Shown piece by piece: positions 38,201-46,032 of a stretch of 64,000 bases of DNA. Where the stretch lies: NCBI RefSeq assembly GCF_002105555.1, contig NZ_CP020612.1, forward strand, positions 372,001 to 436,000, in the 5' to 3' direction. Below the pieces are notes generated by a model. That model made no database searches. It saw only the letters and a list, made by a program, of their open reading frames with translations, and was not told where the DNA came from. Position 1 is the first letter of the stretch, and every line of letters starts with the position of its first letter. The position numbers and the translations under genes are program-made. The stretch comes from Paracoccus contaminans. GTDB taxonomy: Bacteria; Pseudomonadota; Alphaproteobacteria; Rhodobacterales; Rhodobacteraceae.

Positions 38201-38395
38201 CTAGCTGCCGATCGCGCGCAGCACCGCCGAAAGCCCGCCGCGGATCAGCAGATCGACGGTAAAGAAGAACAGGCTGAACACGGTGGCCATGACGAACACC
38301 ATGATCGTCGTCGTCGTCACCTCGCGCCGCGTGGGCCATACGATCTTGGCCGCCTCGGAGCGGACCTGGCTTAGGAACTGGACAGGGCTGGCCAT
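38201..38395 (-). CDS. secE: Preprotein translocase subunit SecE
   Basis: Small essential subunit that clamps SecY in the inner-membrane protein-export channel. The 64 aa product is of the short single-helix type usual outside the Enterobacteria: a cytoplasmic amphipathic helix (QFLSQVRSEAAKIVWPTRRE) with the conserved WPT motif, then one membrane helix (about 31-52). The ATG is at 38393-38395. It is separated from the sulfotransferase-like gene by 76 bp that contain its own promoter. Confidence 0.95.
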   Translation of the reverse strand: MASPVQFLSQVRSEAAKIVWPTRREVTTTTIMVFVMATVFSLFFFTVDLLIRGGLSAVLRAIGS

Positions 38396-38421
38396 TTCGG
38401 ATCCTTCGGATTGCAGCGGTG

Positions 38422-38450
38422 CAGATAGGCCGGGCAGGCCGCAAACGCAA
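38422..38450 (-). promoter_or_regulatory. Predicted secE promoter
   Basis: On the minus strand TTGCGT (38445-38450), 17 bp, TATCTG (38422-38427). Transcription would start near 38415, about 20 bases before the secE ATG. The boxes closely resemble those before rplJ and nusG. Confidence 0.55.
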
Positions 38451-38471
38451 GCAGGCCGGATGCCCCTTGCC

Positions 38472-39380
38472 CTAACCCGCCGCTCCCTGCACGGCGCCCG
38501 CCTCGCCCGGCTGCAACAGCATGACCCGGTCAAGGCGGCCCAGCCGCGCGATGTCGGCCCCATAAGCCGCCCGCACGCGCCGCGCCGCCGCCGCATCGAG
38601 GGGTTGCAGACGGCCGGGATAGGCACTGCGCGGGAACATGGCCTTGGCCTCTCGGGCCAGAGCGGCCAGATCGGCGCCGGGATCGGCCGCCAGGCCCTGG
38701 CGGATCGCGTCATGGGCGGCCTGCGACAGCCCCACGACGGCCGGGCGCGGATCGGGCGCGCGCCCCGCCAACGCCCCCGGCAGCAGCCGCCGCAGCAGCG
38801 CGGGCCTGAGCGCGCGGTAATCCTCATAGCGCCACACCACCAGCCGGGCCACCCCCTCGACCGCCAGCAGTCGTTCGGCAAGCCCGGTCCAGGACAGCCC
38901 CGCCGGATCAAAGTCACCCACATAGGCGCCAAAGTCGCGCGCCAGCCCCCCTTCGAGCTGCATCGAGAAGGCCGAGGCCAGGAAGGCCAGGGGCTCGCGC
39001 ACGGCCAGGAACAGCTCGACCGGGCGCCGCCGCAGCATCGCGCACAGCCGGTCCACCCGCGCCGCCGCATGGGGATAGATCCCCGCCGGGCCCATCAGCG
39101 CCTCGCGGCGGATGGAGCCGAGGATGTTTTCCTCGGAAATCAGGATCTCGGGCCATATCTCTGCCGCGGCGTCCAGATGACGCTGCCAGATGCCGCGCAG
39201 GCGCTCTGCCGACGGGCGCTCGCCCAGCGAATCGTCCAGCCTGTGGCCCCAGCGCCGCAGGTGCCGCACGTCCAGATAATGGATGCCCGCCCCGCGCATG
39301 GGCGATGCCAGCGCACGCAGGCTTTGTTGCAGATGGGTGCTGGCGGTCTTGTGGGCGCCGAGGTGAACCGTCACTGCCAT
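38472..39380 (-). CDS. Sulfotransferase-like protein
   Basis: A 302 aa protein beginning VTVHLGAHKTASTHLQQSL (residues 3-21), which fits the 5'-phosphosulfate-binding loop of PAPS-dependent sulfotransferases and related P-loop proteins. A later VELFLAVREPLAFLASAF segment (residues about 118-135) matches the 3'-phosphate loop pattern, with arginine and serine. No membrane helix or signal peptide is evident. Substrate and acceptor are unknown, and a sulfotransferase-like fold without that activity remains possible. It starts only 26 bp after the 3' end of tRNA-Trp and stops 22 bp before the secE promoter, so it looks inserted into a usually tight tRNA-Trp-secE junction and may share the tRNA promoter. 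Confidence 0.65.
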   Translation of the reverse strand: MAVTVHLGAHKTASTHLQQSLRALASPMRGAGIHYLDVRHLRRWGHRLDDSLGERPSAERLRGIWQRHLDAAAEIWPEILISEENILGSIRREALMGPAGIYPHAAARVDRLCAMLRRRPVELFLAVREPLAFLASAFSMQLEGGLARDFGAYVGDFDPAGLSWTGLAERLLAVEGVARLVVWRYEDYRALRPALLRRLLPGALAGRAPDPRPAVVGLSQAAHDAIRQGLAADPGADLAALAREAKAMFPRSAYPGRLQPLDAAAARRVRAAYGADIARLGRLDRVMLLQPGEAGAVQGAAG

Positions 39381-39405
39381 GACAGCGGGCGATCATCCTG
39401 GCGGC

Positions 39406-39481
39406 TGGCAGGGGCAGGGGGACTCGAACCCACGACCCTCGGTTTTGGAGACCGATGCTCTACCAACTGAGCTATACCCCT
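39406..39481 (-). tRNA. trnW: tRNA-Trp (anticodon CCA)
   Basis: 76-base cloverleaf on the minus strand: acceptor AGGGGTA pairs with TGCCCCT, the D arm is AGCTCAGTTGGTAGAGC, the anticodon loop is CTCCAAA (CCA) and the T arm is GGGTTCGAGTCCC. The discriminator is G and CCA is encoded (39406-39408). It lies upstream of secE, as usual in bacteria, but here one extra gene intervenes. Confidence 0.97.
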
Positions 39482-39493
39482 AAGCCGGGGTTC

Positions 39494-39522
39494 CGATTAA
39501 GGCACGCGCGCCAGCGGCGCAA
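39494..39522 (-). promoter_or_regulatory. Predicted tRNA-Trp promoter
   Basis: On the minus strand TTGCGC (39517-39522), 17 bp, TAATCG (39494-39499), starting RNA about 6 bases before the mature tRNA end. The -35 box again belongs to the TTGCR type. Confidence 0.5.
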
Positions 39523-39554
39523 GAGGCAACAGCGCCATTCAGGCGCAAGGGCCG

Positions 39555-41417
39555 TCATGCGCCCCGTGCCTCATCGCCGCCGGCCAGAAAGCCGCCGGAC
39601 TGGCGGCTCCACAGCCGGGCATAAAGGCCGCCCGCGGCCAGCAATTCGGCATGGGTGCCCTGCTCGGCCACGCGGCCCGCGTCCAGCACCACCAGCCTGT
39701 CCATGGCGGCGATGGTGGACAGGCGATGGGCGATGGCGATGACCGTCTTGCCCATCATCAGCCGCTCAAGCTGGTGCTGGATCGCGGCCTCGACCTCGCT
39801 GTCGAGGGCGCTGGTCGCCTCGTCAAGAACGAGGATCGGCGCGTCCTTCAGCGCCGTGCGAGCGATGGCGATGCGCTGGCGCTGCCCGCCCGACAGCTTG
39901 ACGCCGCGTTCGCCGACATGGGCATCAAGGCCGCGCCGCCCCTCGTCGTCCACCAGCCCGGCGACGAAGTCGCCTGCCTCGGCGGTGGCGACGGCGCGGG
40001 CGATCTCGGCCTCGGTGGCATCGGGGCGGCCATAGGCGATGTTGTCGCGCAGCGACCGGTGCAGCAGGCTGCTGTCCTGCGTGACCACCCCGATGGCCGC
40101 GCGCAGCGATTGCTGCGTGACCTGCGAGATGTCCTGCCCGTCGATGAGGATGCGGCCCGATTCGGTTTCATGAAAGCGCAGCAGCAGCCCCACGAGGGTG
40201 GACTTGCCCGCCCCTGACCGGCCCACGAGGCCGATCCGTTCGCCCGGCGCGATGTCCAGCGACAGGCGATCGAGCACGGCGATCGGCCGCTCGGCGGGAT
40301 CGGCGTCATAGCGGAAGGTCACATCCTCGATCCGCACCCGCCCTTCGGTCACGACCAGCGGCCGCGCGCCTGGCGCATCGGTCACCATGCGCGGCAGCGA
40401 CAGGCTGCCGATGCCGTCGCGCACCGTCCCGATATTTTCGAACAGGGCGGCGAATTCCCACATGATCCAGTGGCTCATGGTGTTCAGCCGCATCGCCAGC
40501 GGCACCGCCACCGCCACCGCGCCGACCGGCACGGTGCCCGCCTGCCACAGCCACAGCCCCAGCGCCGCGGTCGATCCCGTCAGCCAGGCGTTCAGCAGGT
40601 TCAGCGCGATGTCCTGGGCCGCGGCAAGGCGCATCTGGCGATGGACGGTGCCGAGGAACGACTCCATCGACCGGCGGGCAAAGGCCTCCTCGCGCGCGGT
40701 GTGGCTGAACAGCTTGACGGTGGTGATGTTGGTATAGGCATCGACGATGCGCCCGGTCATCTCGGCCCGCGCGCCGGCCTGCGCCTCGGATGCGCGGCCA
40801 AGCCGGGGGATGATGATCCACAGCAGCGCGGCATAAAGCAGCCCCCATGCCGCAAAGGGCAGCGCAAGGCGCCAATCCAGCGACGCCGCCAGAACCAGCG
40901 CGCCGGCGAAATAGACAAGGACATAGACGGCCACGTCCATGACCTTCATCGCCACCTCGCGCACCGCCAGCGCGGTCTGCATCAGCCGCGTGGCGATGCG
41001 GCCGGCGAATTCGTTCTGGAAGAAGCCCATCGACTGGCGCAGCAGGTAACGATGCGCCTGCCAGCGGATGCGCTGGGGAAAATTGCCCAGCAGCGTCTGG
41101 TGCATGACCAGCGTGCTGAGCATGTTCAGCAGCGGCAGCCCCACCAGCAGCAGCAGCGCCATCCGCATCAGCCGCGGCCCCTCCTCGGCCAGGAAACCCT
41201 GCGGGCCGGCACCGGCAAGCCGGTTCACCAGATCACCCAGATAGCCGAACAGCACCACCTCGCCCGCCGCGATCAGGGCCGAGGCCACGGCCAGCAGCAC
41301 CAGCCAGGGCAGCGCGCCCCGGCTGTAGTGCAGCACGAAGGCGCCCAGGCCGCGCGGGGGCGTGAGCGGCAGTTCCGGCGGAAAGGGATCGAGCCGCCGC
41401 TCGAACCAGGCGAACAT
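39555..41417 (-). CDS. ABC exporter half-transporter (permease-ATPase fusion)
   Basis: Inner-membrane ABC exporter that would work as a homodimer; the substrate is not evident (MsbA-like lipid flippases and multidrug exporters share this layout). In the 620 aa product the membrane domain covers about residues 25-330 with six helices. The ATPase domain has Walker A GRSGAGKS (399-406), the Q-loop VTQDSS, signature LSGGQ (508-512) and Walker B ILVLDE (528-533) with catalytic Glu533. The ATG at 41415-41417 is divergent from the DUF892 gene, 155 bp away. The stop lies 73 bp before tRNA-Trp on the same strand. Confidence 0.93.
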   Translation of the reverse strand: MFAWFERRLDPFPPELPLTPPRGLGAFVLHYSRGALPWLVLLAVASALIAAGEVVLFGYLGDLVNRLAGAGPQGFLAEEGPRLMRMALLLLVGLPLLNMLSTLVMHQTLLGNFPQRIRWQAHRYLLRQSMGFFQNEFAGRIATRLMQTALAVREVAMKVMDVAVYVLVYFAGALVLAASLDWRLALPFAAWGLLYAALLWIIIPRLGRASEAQAGARAEMTGRIVDAYTNITTVKLFSHTAREEAFARRSMESFLGTVHRQMRLAAAQDIALNLLNAWLTGSTAALGLWLWQAGTVPVGAVAVAVPLAMRLNTMSHWIMWEFAALFENIGTVRDGIGSLSLPRMVTDAPGARPLVVTEGRVRIEDVTFRYDADPAERPIAVLDRLSLDIAPGERIGLVGRSGAGKSTLVGLLLRFHETESGRILIDGQDISQVTQQSLRAAIGVVTQDSSLLHRSLRDNIAYGRPDATEAEIARAVATAEAGDFVAGLVDDEGRRGLDAHVGERGVKLSGGQRQRIAIARTALKDAPILVLDEATSALDSEVEAAIQHQLERLMMGKTVIAIAHRLSTIAAMDRLVVLDAGRVAEQGTHAELLAAGGLYARLWSRQSGGFLAGGDEARGA

Positions 41418-41500
41418 GGGCAGACCTGCAATGGGCCGGGCCGGCCGGCAGCCCTCGAGCGGGCTGGCGTCGGGCCGGCGGCAAGAATGACGAGAGAGGC

Positions 41501-41525
41501 GGAACAGCCCTGCATCGGCGGCGTT
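41501..41525 (+). promoter_or_regulatory. GGAAC-N16-CGTT motif (EcfG general-stress sigma type) before the DUF892 gene
   Basis: GGAAC (41501-41505), 16 bp, CGTT (41522-41525) is an exact match to the consensus of the alphaproteobacterial general-stress ECF sigma factor. It lies 47 bp before the ATG of a gene family often under stress control. Whether this organism has EcfG/PhyR/NepR cannot be seen in the window. Confidence 0.5.
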
Positions 41526-41572
41526 GCAATGTCAATGCAGCGCCCTGCTGCGCCAACCGGAAAGGAAACCGC

Positions 41573-42073
41573 ATGGCCGCCATCAAGAACCTCGAGGATC
41601 TGTATCTGGACGGGGTCAAGGATCTTTACAGCGCCTGCAAGCAGACCATCCCCGTGACCGAGGAACTGCTTGCCGCCGCCCGCAACGACGATCTGAAAAA
41701 GGCGCTGCAGGCCAGCCTTGAAGGCACCCGCAAGGGCATGGCCCAGATGGAAAAGCTGGCCCGCGCCCATGGCGAGGAACCCTCGGGCGAGCATTGCAAA
41801 GGCATGGAGGGCCTGGTGGCCGAGGCCCGCAAGCACGCGCTCGAGGCCGATTTCGGCGATGACGAGGTGCAGGACGCCGCGATCATCGGCCAGTATCAGC
41901 GTCTCGCGCATTATGCGATCACCGGCTATGGCACGCTGAAGGCCTGGGCGACGCGGCTGGACTTTTCGGACGATGTCGCCGTGCTGGATGATTGCACCGC
42001 CTCGACCTATGAGGGCGACGAGACGATGACCCGCATCGCCGTCAAGGGCGGCGTCAACAAGGCGGCCATGTAA
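41573..42073 (+). CDS. Ferritin-like DUF892 (YciE/YciF) protein
   Basis: A 166 aa four-helix-bundle protein of the DUF892 family, opening IKNLEDLYLDGVKDLYSACKQT, with possible carboxylate/histidine metal ligands in E13-type positions and in HGEEPSGEHCKGMEG and YQRLAHYAITGYGTL. Related proteins are induced by osmotic or oxidative stress; their biochemical role is unsettled. It is cytoplasmic, with no signal peptide. GGAAAGGAA upstream of the ATG is a good ribosome-binding site, and a stress-type promoter motif lies 47 bp upstream. Two hairpins follow the stop codon. Confidence 0.88.
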   Translation: MAAIKNLEDLYLDGVKDLYSACKQTIPVTEELLAAARNDDLKKALQASLEGTRKGMAQMEKLARAHGEEPSGEHCKGMEGLVAEARKHALEADFGDDEVQDAAIIGQYQRLAHYAITGYGTLKAWATRLDFSDDVAVLDDCTASTYEGDETMTRIAVKGGVNKAAM

Positions 42074-42085
42074 GGCCGCTGCTGT

Positions 42086-42129
42086 GAGGGGCGGGGCTGC
42101 CCGACTTGAGGGCGGCAGAGCCGCCCCTC
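42086..42129 (+). terminator. Long hairpin after the DUF892 gene
   Basis: GAGGGGCGG (42086-42094) pairs perfectly with CCGCCCCTC (42121-42129). The 26-base loop itself can form a small stem (CTGCC/GGCAG). It starts 13 bp after the stop and is followed immediately by a second hairpin. Confidence 0.5.
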
Positions 42130-42150
42130 CATCAGGCGGACGGCCTGATG
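42130..42150 (+). repeat. Second hairpin after the DUF892 gene
   Basis: CATCAGGC (42130-42137) and GCCTGATG (42143-42150), an 8 bp perfect stem with a 5-base loop, abutting the previous hairpin. No T run. Confidence 0.45.
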
Positions 42151-42245
42151 CCCCGGGCAGGCATTTCCTTCCAGGCAGGAGACGGCCCTGCAGGCGCCTT
42201 CCTTGCTGCCCGCCGTCCCGGGCGGGCAGCTTGGCCTTTCAGCTC

Positions 42246-42267
42246 AGGCCGTCTGCACGGCCTTTTC
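42246..42267 (+). terminator. Rho-independent terminator 170 bp beyond the DUF892 gene
   Basis: AGGCCGT (42246-42252) and ACGGCCT (42257-42263) pair around CTGC and lead into TTTTC. It could end a long structured 3' UTR of the DUF892 mRNA or a separate small RNA. Confidence 0.6.
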
Positions 42268-42622
42268 GCAGTGCAGGTTGGCATGCTTGCCTCGGTTATA
42301 GGGCCTTCGTCTCGTCCCGCCGGTAAACTGGCTGGCGCGGCATCGGCCAATCGGGGCATGGGCCGGACAGGGCCAAGGGCATAGCCCCGTCCTTTAGTCG
42401 CGCCGGGCAGGGCCGCAGGGCGCCGCACCGGATGAACCCGGCTGCCGGCCGTTCAGGCGGGCTGTCCCAGTGAGAAGGGTATCGGGCAGCAGCCCCAATG
42501 GGCAAGGTTGGCCGGTGCGCCACTTTCCGGCCCTCGGCCCGTCCCTACGCCGCCTCCAGACCCGACCTGATCCGCAAGGGCGGCACAAGTACCTGACACT
42601 ACCGGGCAAGGCGGCCCCGCCC
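42268..42622 (+). other. Intergenic region without a recognisable gene
   Basis: About 355 bp between the terminator and the holC stop. GC-rich, with no frame that has a ribosome-binding site or familiar residues. Nothing else seen. Confidence 0.4.
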
Positions 42623-43075
42623 TCAGGCCTTCCGTTCCCAGCGTCCACCCGCCTCGGACCAGTATTCCGCGGCGATCCCGGCACCTGTCAGGCTGCGCCA
42701 CTGGCCGCGGGCCCGGTCGAGCGCCGCCGGATCATTGCCGTCAAAGACGACGCAGACCCGCTGGGCCGGTGCGCATTCGGCCGGATCGACCGCTGCCCCG
42801 TCCAGGGCGATCAGGCAGTCGGCGCCCACACCCCCCCTTGCGTCGGCCGCTGCCGTCAGCAGCACCGGCTGCACCGCGTCATGCGGCCCCCCGGCAAGGC
42901 CGTGCGGCAGGAACCCGTCGCCCTGCCACAGCAGATCGTCCAGCCGCGCCATCCGCGCCGGATCGATTCCGCGCAGCTCGACCCGCCAGCCGGCCTGGCG
43001 CGCCTTGCCGATCAGGCCCGGCAGCAGCTGTTCGGCCGCCGAGCGCGTCAGGTGATAGAACAGCGCGTTGCCCAA
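42623..43075 (-). CDS. holC: DNA polymerase III subunit chi
   Basis: Clamp-loader accessory subunit that contacts single-strand-binding protein through the chi-psi complex. The 150 aa product has the family opening ALFYHLTRSAAEQLLPGLIGKARQAGWRV and, further on, LDDLLWQGDGFLPHG and CVVFDGNDPAALDRARGQW. The start is a TTG at 43073-43075 with TGAGGCG 5 bp upstream; the pepA stop codon (43082-43084) lies in that site, so translation is coupled. pepA-holC is a common pair in proteobacteria. Confidence 0.92.
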   Translation of the reverse strand: MGNALFYHLTRSAAEQLLPGLIGKARQAGWRVELRGIDPARMARLDDLLWQGDGFLPHGLAGGPHDAVQPVLLTAAADARGGVGADCLIALDGAAVDPAECAPAQRVCVVFDGNDPAALDRARGQWRSLTGAGIAAEYWSEAGGRWERKA

Positions 43076-43081
43076 GGCGCC

Positions 43082-44698
43082 TCAGCGGCTTTCAAAGCGG
43101 TCGCGCACCAGCCGGTTGAGCGTCATCACCCCCCAGCCCGTCGCGCCCTTGGGCGCCAGCGCCGTCTCGCCCGGCGGCAGCGCCACGCCGGCGATGTCCA
43201 GATGCGCCCAGGGCATGCCCGAGCGGATGAATCGCTGCAGGAACTGCGCCGCGGTGATCGAGCCTGCCGGCCGCCCGCCGGTGTTCTTCACATCGGCCAG
43301 ACGCGACTTGATCAGCTCGTCATAGGCAGGGGCGAGCGGCATCCGCCACAGCCCCTCGCCCTCGGCCCGCGCGGCCTTCAGCAGGTTGCCTGCCAGGCTG
43401 TCGTCATTGCTGAACAGCCCCGCATGCTCATGCCCCAGCGCGATGATGACCGCCCCGGTCAGGGTGGCGAGGTTCACCACCGCCGCGGGGTTGAAGCGGT
43501 CCTGCGCATACCACAGCACATCCGCCAGAACGAGCCGCCCCTCGGCATCGGTATTGATGACCTCGATGGTGTCGCCCTTCATCGAGCGCACGATGTCGCC
43601 CGGCCGCTGGGCGCGCCCGTCGGGCATGTTCTCGACCAGCCCGACCAGGCCGACGACATTGGCTTTCGCCCGCCGCAGGGCAAGCGTACGCATGACCCCG
43701 GCGACGACGCCGGCGCCGCCCATGTCCATGGTCATCTCCTCCATCCCCGCCGCGGGCTTGATGGAAATGCCGCCCGTGTCAAAGACGACGCCCTTGCCGA
43801 CCAGGGCAAGGGGCGCCTCCTCTCCCCCGCCGTTCCAGCGCATGACGACCACCTTGGACGGGCTGTCCGACCCCTGCCCCACGCCCAGCAGCGCGCGCAT
43901 GCCCAGCCGGGCAAGCTCGTCCTCGTCCAGCACCTCGACCTCGAGCCCCAGTTCGCGCATCGCCAGCAGGCGGTCGGCGAAATCGGTCGTGGTCAGGACA
44001 TTGGCGGGTTCATTGACGAGATCGCGGGTGAAGAACACGCCCTCGGCCAGCGCGGCCCCGTCCTGCGCGGCGCGGGCGGCGGCCTCGGGATCGTCGCACA
44101 GGATGGTGACGCTGGCAGCGCCGGGCTGCGGCGGGGCGGCCGCATCGTCCTGCGCCAAGGCTGCGGGTTCGGGCGCGGGCGCGGCGGCATCGGCAAGGCG
44201 CGCATCCTCGGCCGCACCGCTGTGCGAGACGCCCTGCGGGGGGGCGGCCGGCGCATCAACGTCCGGCTGCTCCGCCGCCTCGGCCGGCTGCGACTTGTAG
44301 ACCGAGAAGTCATACCCCCGCAGCGCCAGCCCCAGCGCCACGTCCGCCAGCCGCTCATGCGCGGGGGCAACAACCGTCACCGCGTTCCGGCCCATCCGCG
44401 CGCCGATGGCCGCCCCCGCCTTGCGGGCGGTCTGCGCATCGGTGCGGCGCGGCAGGCGCACCAGCTGCAGCGCATCGGCCGCAAGCCCGGCCGGAAAGGC
44501 CAGCTCCAGCGCCGCGCCCGGCTTGACATCCGCCCATGCCTTCGAGGCGATCACCCGCTGCAGGGCACGGCGCGTCGCCGGGGGCAGCCCCTGGGGCATC
44601 GGGCCGCGATCGTGCAGCAGCAGGGCAATGCGGCCCTCGCGGGCGGCCAGATCCGCGCCGGCAGCGGGCAGGAAACGAATCTCGACAGGATGGGTCAT
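43082..44698 (-). CDS. pepA: Leucyl aminopeptidase (M17)
   Basis: Hexameric two-metal aminopeptidase that removes N-terminal residues. The catalytic half shows LVGKGVVFDTGGISIKPA (metal-binding lysine and aspartate), MDMGGAG and NTDAEGRLVLADVL (metal-binding Asp and Glu and active-site arginine). The 538 aa product is longer than the usual 490-500 because residues about 136-195, between the N-terminal and catalytic domains, are an Ala/Pro/Asp-rich linker. holC follows 6 bp downstream. PepA is a DNA-binding regulator in E. coli; there is no evidence for that here. Divergent from lptF. Confidence 0.95.
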   Translation of the reverse strand: MTHPVEIRFLPAAGADLAAREGRIALLLHDRGPMPQGLPPATRRALQRVIASKAWADVKPGAALELAFPAGLAADALQLVRLPRRTDAQTARKAGAAIGARMGRNAVTVVAPAHERLADVALGLALRGYDFSVYKSQPAEAAEQPDVDAPAAPPQGVSHSGAAEDARLADAAAPAPEPAALAQDDAAAPPQPGAASVTILCDDPEAAARAAQDGAALAEGVFFTRDLVNEPANVLTTTDFADRLLAMRELGLEVEVLDEDELARLGMRALLGVGQGSDSPSKVVVMRWNGGGEEAPLALVGKGVVFDTGGISIKPAAGMEEMTMDMGGAGVVAGVMRTLALRRAKANVVGLVGLVENMPDGRAQRPGDIVRSMKGDTIEVINTDAEGRLVLADVLWYAQDRFNPAAVVNLATLTGAVIIALGHEHAGLFSNDDSLAGNLLKAARAEGEGLWRMPLAPAYDELIKSRLADVKNTGGRPAGSITAAQFLQRFIRSGMPWAHLDIAGVALPPGETALAPKGATGWGVMTLNRLVRDRFESR

Positions 44699-44883
44699 CG
44701 GAAGGGGGCCTCGGGTTCGGGAAACGAGCCGACCCTAGCCGCCCCCCCCGTGCTTGACCAGAGCGGCCTGCCCCGGCACAGCAGCCCCCGCGCCAATCGG
44801 CGGCGCCGGGCTTTCGCGGCCCGCGCGCCGGCTGTATGAGCCGGATATCAGGGGAAGCGGGCCTTCCCCCAACAGGAATGCTC

Positions 44884-46032
44884 ATGCTGCGGATCGACCG
44901 ATACATGCTGTCGCAATACCTGACCCAGTTCGGGTTCTTTGCGCTGGTGCTGGTGTCGGTCTACTGGATCAACCGCGCCGTGCAGCTGTTCGAGCAGCTG
45001 ATCCAGGACGGCCAGACCGCGCTGGTCGTGCTGGAATTCACGGCCCTTACCCTGCCGCTGGTCATCTCGCTGGTGCTGCCGGTCGCGGCCTTCGCGGCCA
45101 CCTGCTACGGCACCAACCGGCTGTCCTCGGAATCCGAACTGACGGCGATGCAGGCCGCGGGGCTGTCGCCCTGGCGCCTGGCCCGCCCGGTGCTGGTCTT
45201 CGGGCTGATCGCGGGGCTGATGGTCGCCGCGCTGGCCCACGGGCTGGTGCCGCTGGCGCGGGCGCGCCTGGCCGACCGGCAGGCGGAACTGGCCCAGAAC
45301 GTGACCGCACGGTTCCTGCGGGCGGGGGCCTTTCAGTATCCCGCAGACGGCGTGACGCTGTTCATCGGGTCTGTCGCGGCCGATGGCCGGCTGCTGGACC
45401 TGTTCCTGGAAGATGCGCGCAACCCGGCCGACCAGAGGCTTTATACCGCCGAGGAGGCGCTGGTCCTGCGGACCGCGACCGGGCCGCGCCTCGTCATGGC
45501 GCGCGGGATGATCCAGAACCTGCGCCCCGCCGAAGGGGGCGAGCCGCGCCTGTCCACCACGCGCTTTGCCGACCTGACCTATGACATCGGCGCGCTGTTC
45601 GCGGGGGCCGGCCACAAGGACCGCGACCTGCGCACCTATTCCACCTGGCGGCTGCTTGACCCCGACCCCGCTTTGCTGAAGGCGACCGGCGCAGATCACG
45701 ACCGCGCCCGTACCGAAGGGCATGAACGGATGGCGCAGCCGCTGATGGCGCCGGTCGCGGCAATGCTGGGCTTTTCGATGCTGCTGCTGGGCAACTATTC
45801 ACGCTTCGGCGTCTGGCGGCAGGTGCTGTGGGGGGTGCTGGCGCTGCTGGTGGTGCAGGCGCTGTCCACGGTGGCCGCCAGCCATGCAGCGCAGAGCCCG
45901 CGCGCCTGGCCGGTGCTGTATCTGCCGCCCCTTGCCGGGGCGGCGATCGCGGGCGGCGCGCTGTGGATGGCCGCCCGGCCGCGCCGGCCGGCCCGCCGCC
46001 GCCAAGGCCAGCCGGCAGGGGCCGCGCCGTGA
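44884..46032 (+). CDS. lptF: LPS export ABC transporter permease LptF
   Basis: With LptG forms the membrane part of the LptB2FG transporter, which extracts LPS from the inner membrane and pushes it along the Lpt bridge. The 382 aa product has three N-terminal membrane helices, a periplasmic beta-jellyroll domain (about 130-260) and three C-terminal helices. It opens MLRIDRYMLSQYLTQFGFF and has the ESELTAMQAAGLSPWRLARP coupling-helix region. I chose the ATG at 44884 because AGGA lies 6 bp upstream; an ATG at 44878 is possible. It overlaps lptG by 4 bp. Confidence 0.95.
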   Translation: MLRIDRYMLSQYLTQFGFFALVLVSVYWINRAVQLFEQLIQDGQTALVVLEFTALTLPLVISLVLPVAAFAATCYGTNRLSSESELTAMQAAGLSPWRLARPVLVFGLIAGLMVAALAHGLVPLARARLADRQAELAQNVTARFLRAGAFQYPADGVTLFIGSVAADGRLLDLFLEDARNPADQRLYTAEEALVLRTATGPRLVMARGMIQNLRPAEGGEPRLSTTRFADLTYDIGALFAGAGHKDRDLRTYSTWRLLDPDPALLKATGADHDRARTEGHERMAQPLMAPVAAMLGFSMLLLGNYSRFGVWRQVLWGVLALLVVQALSTVAASHAAQSPRAWPVLYLPPLAGAAIAGGALWMAARPRRPARRRQGQPAGAAP

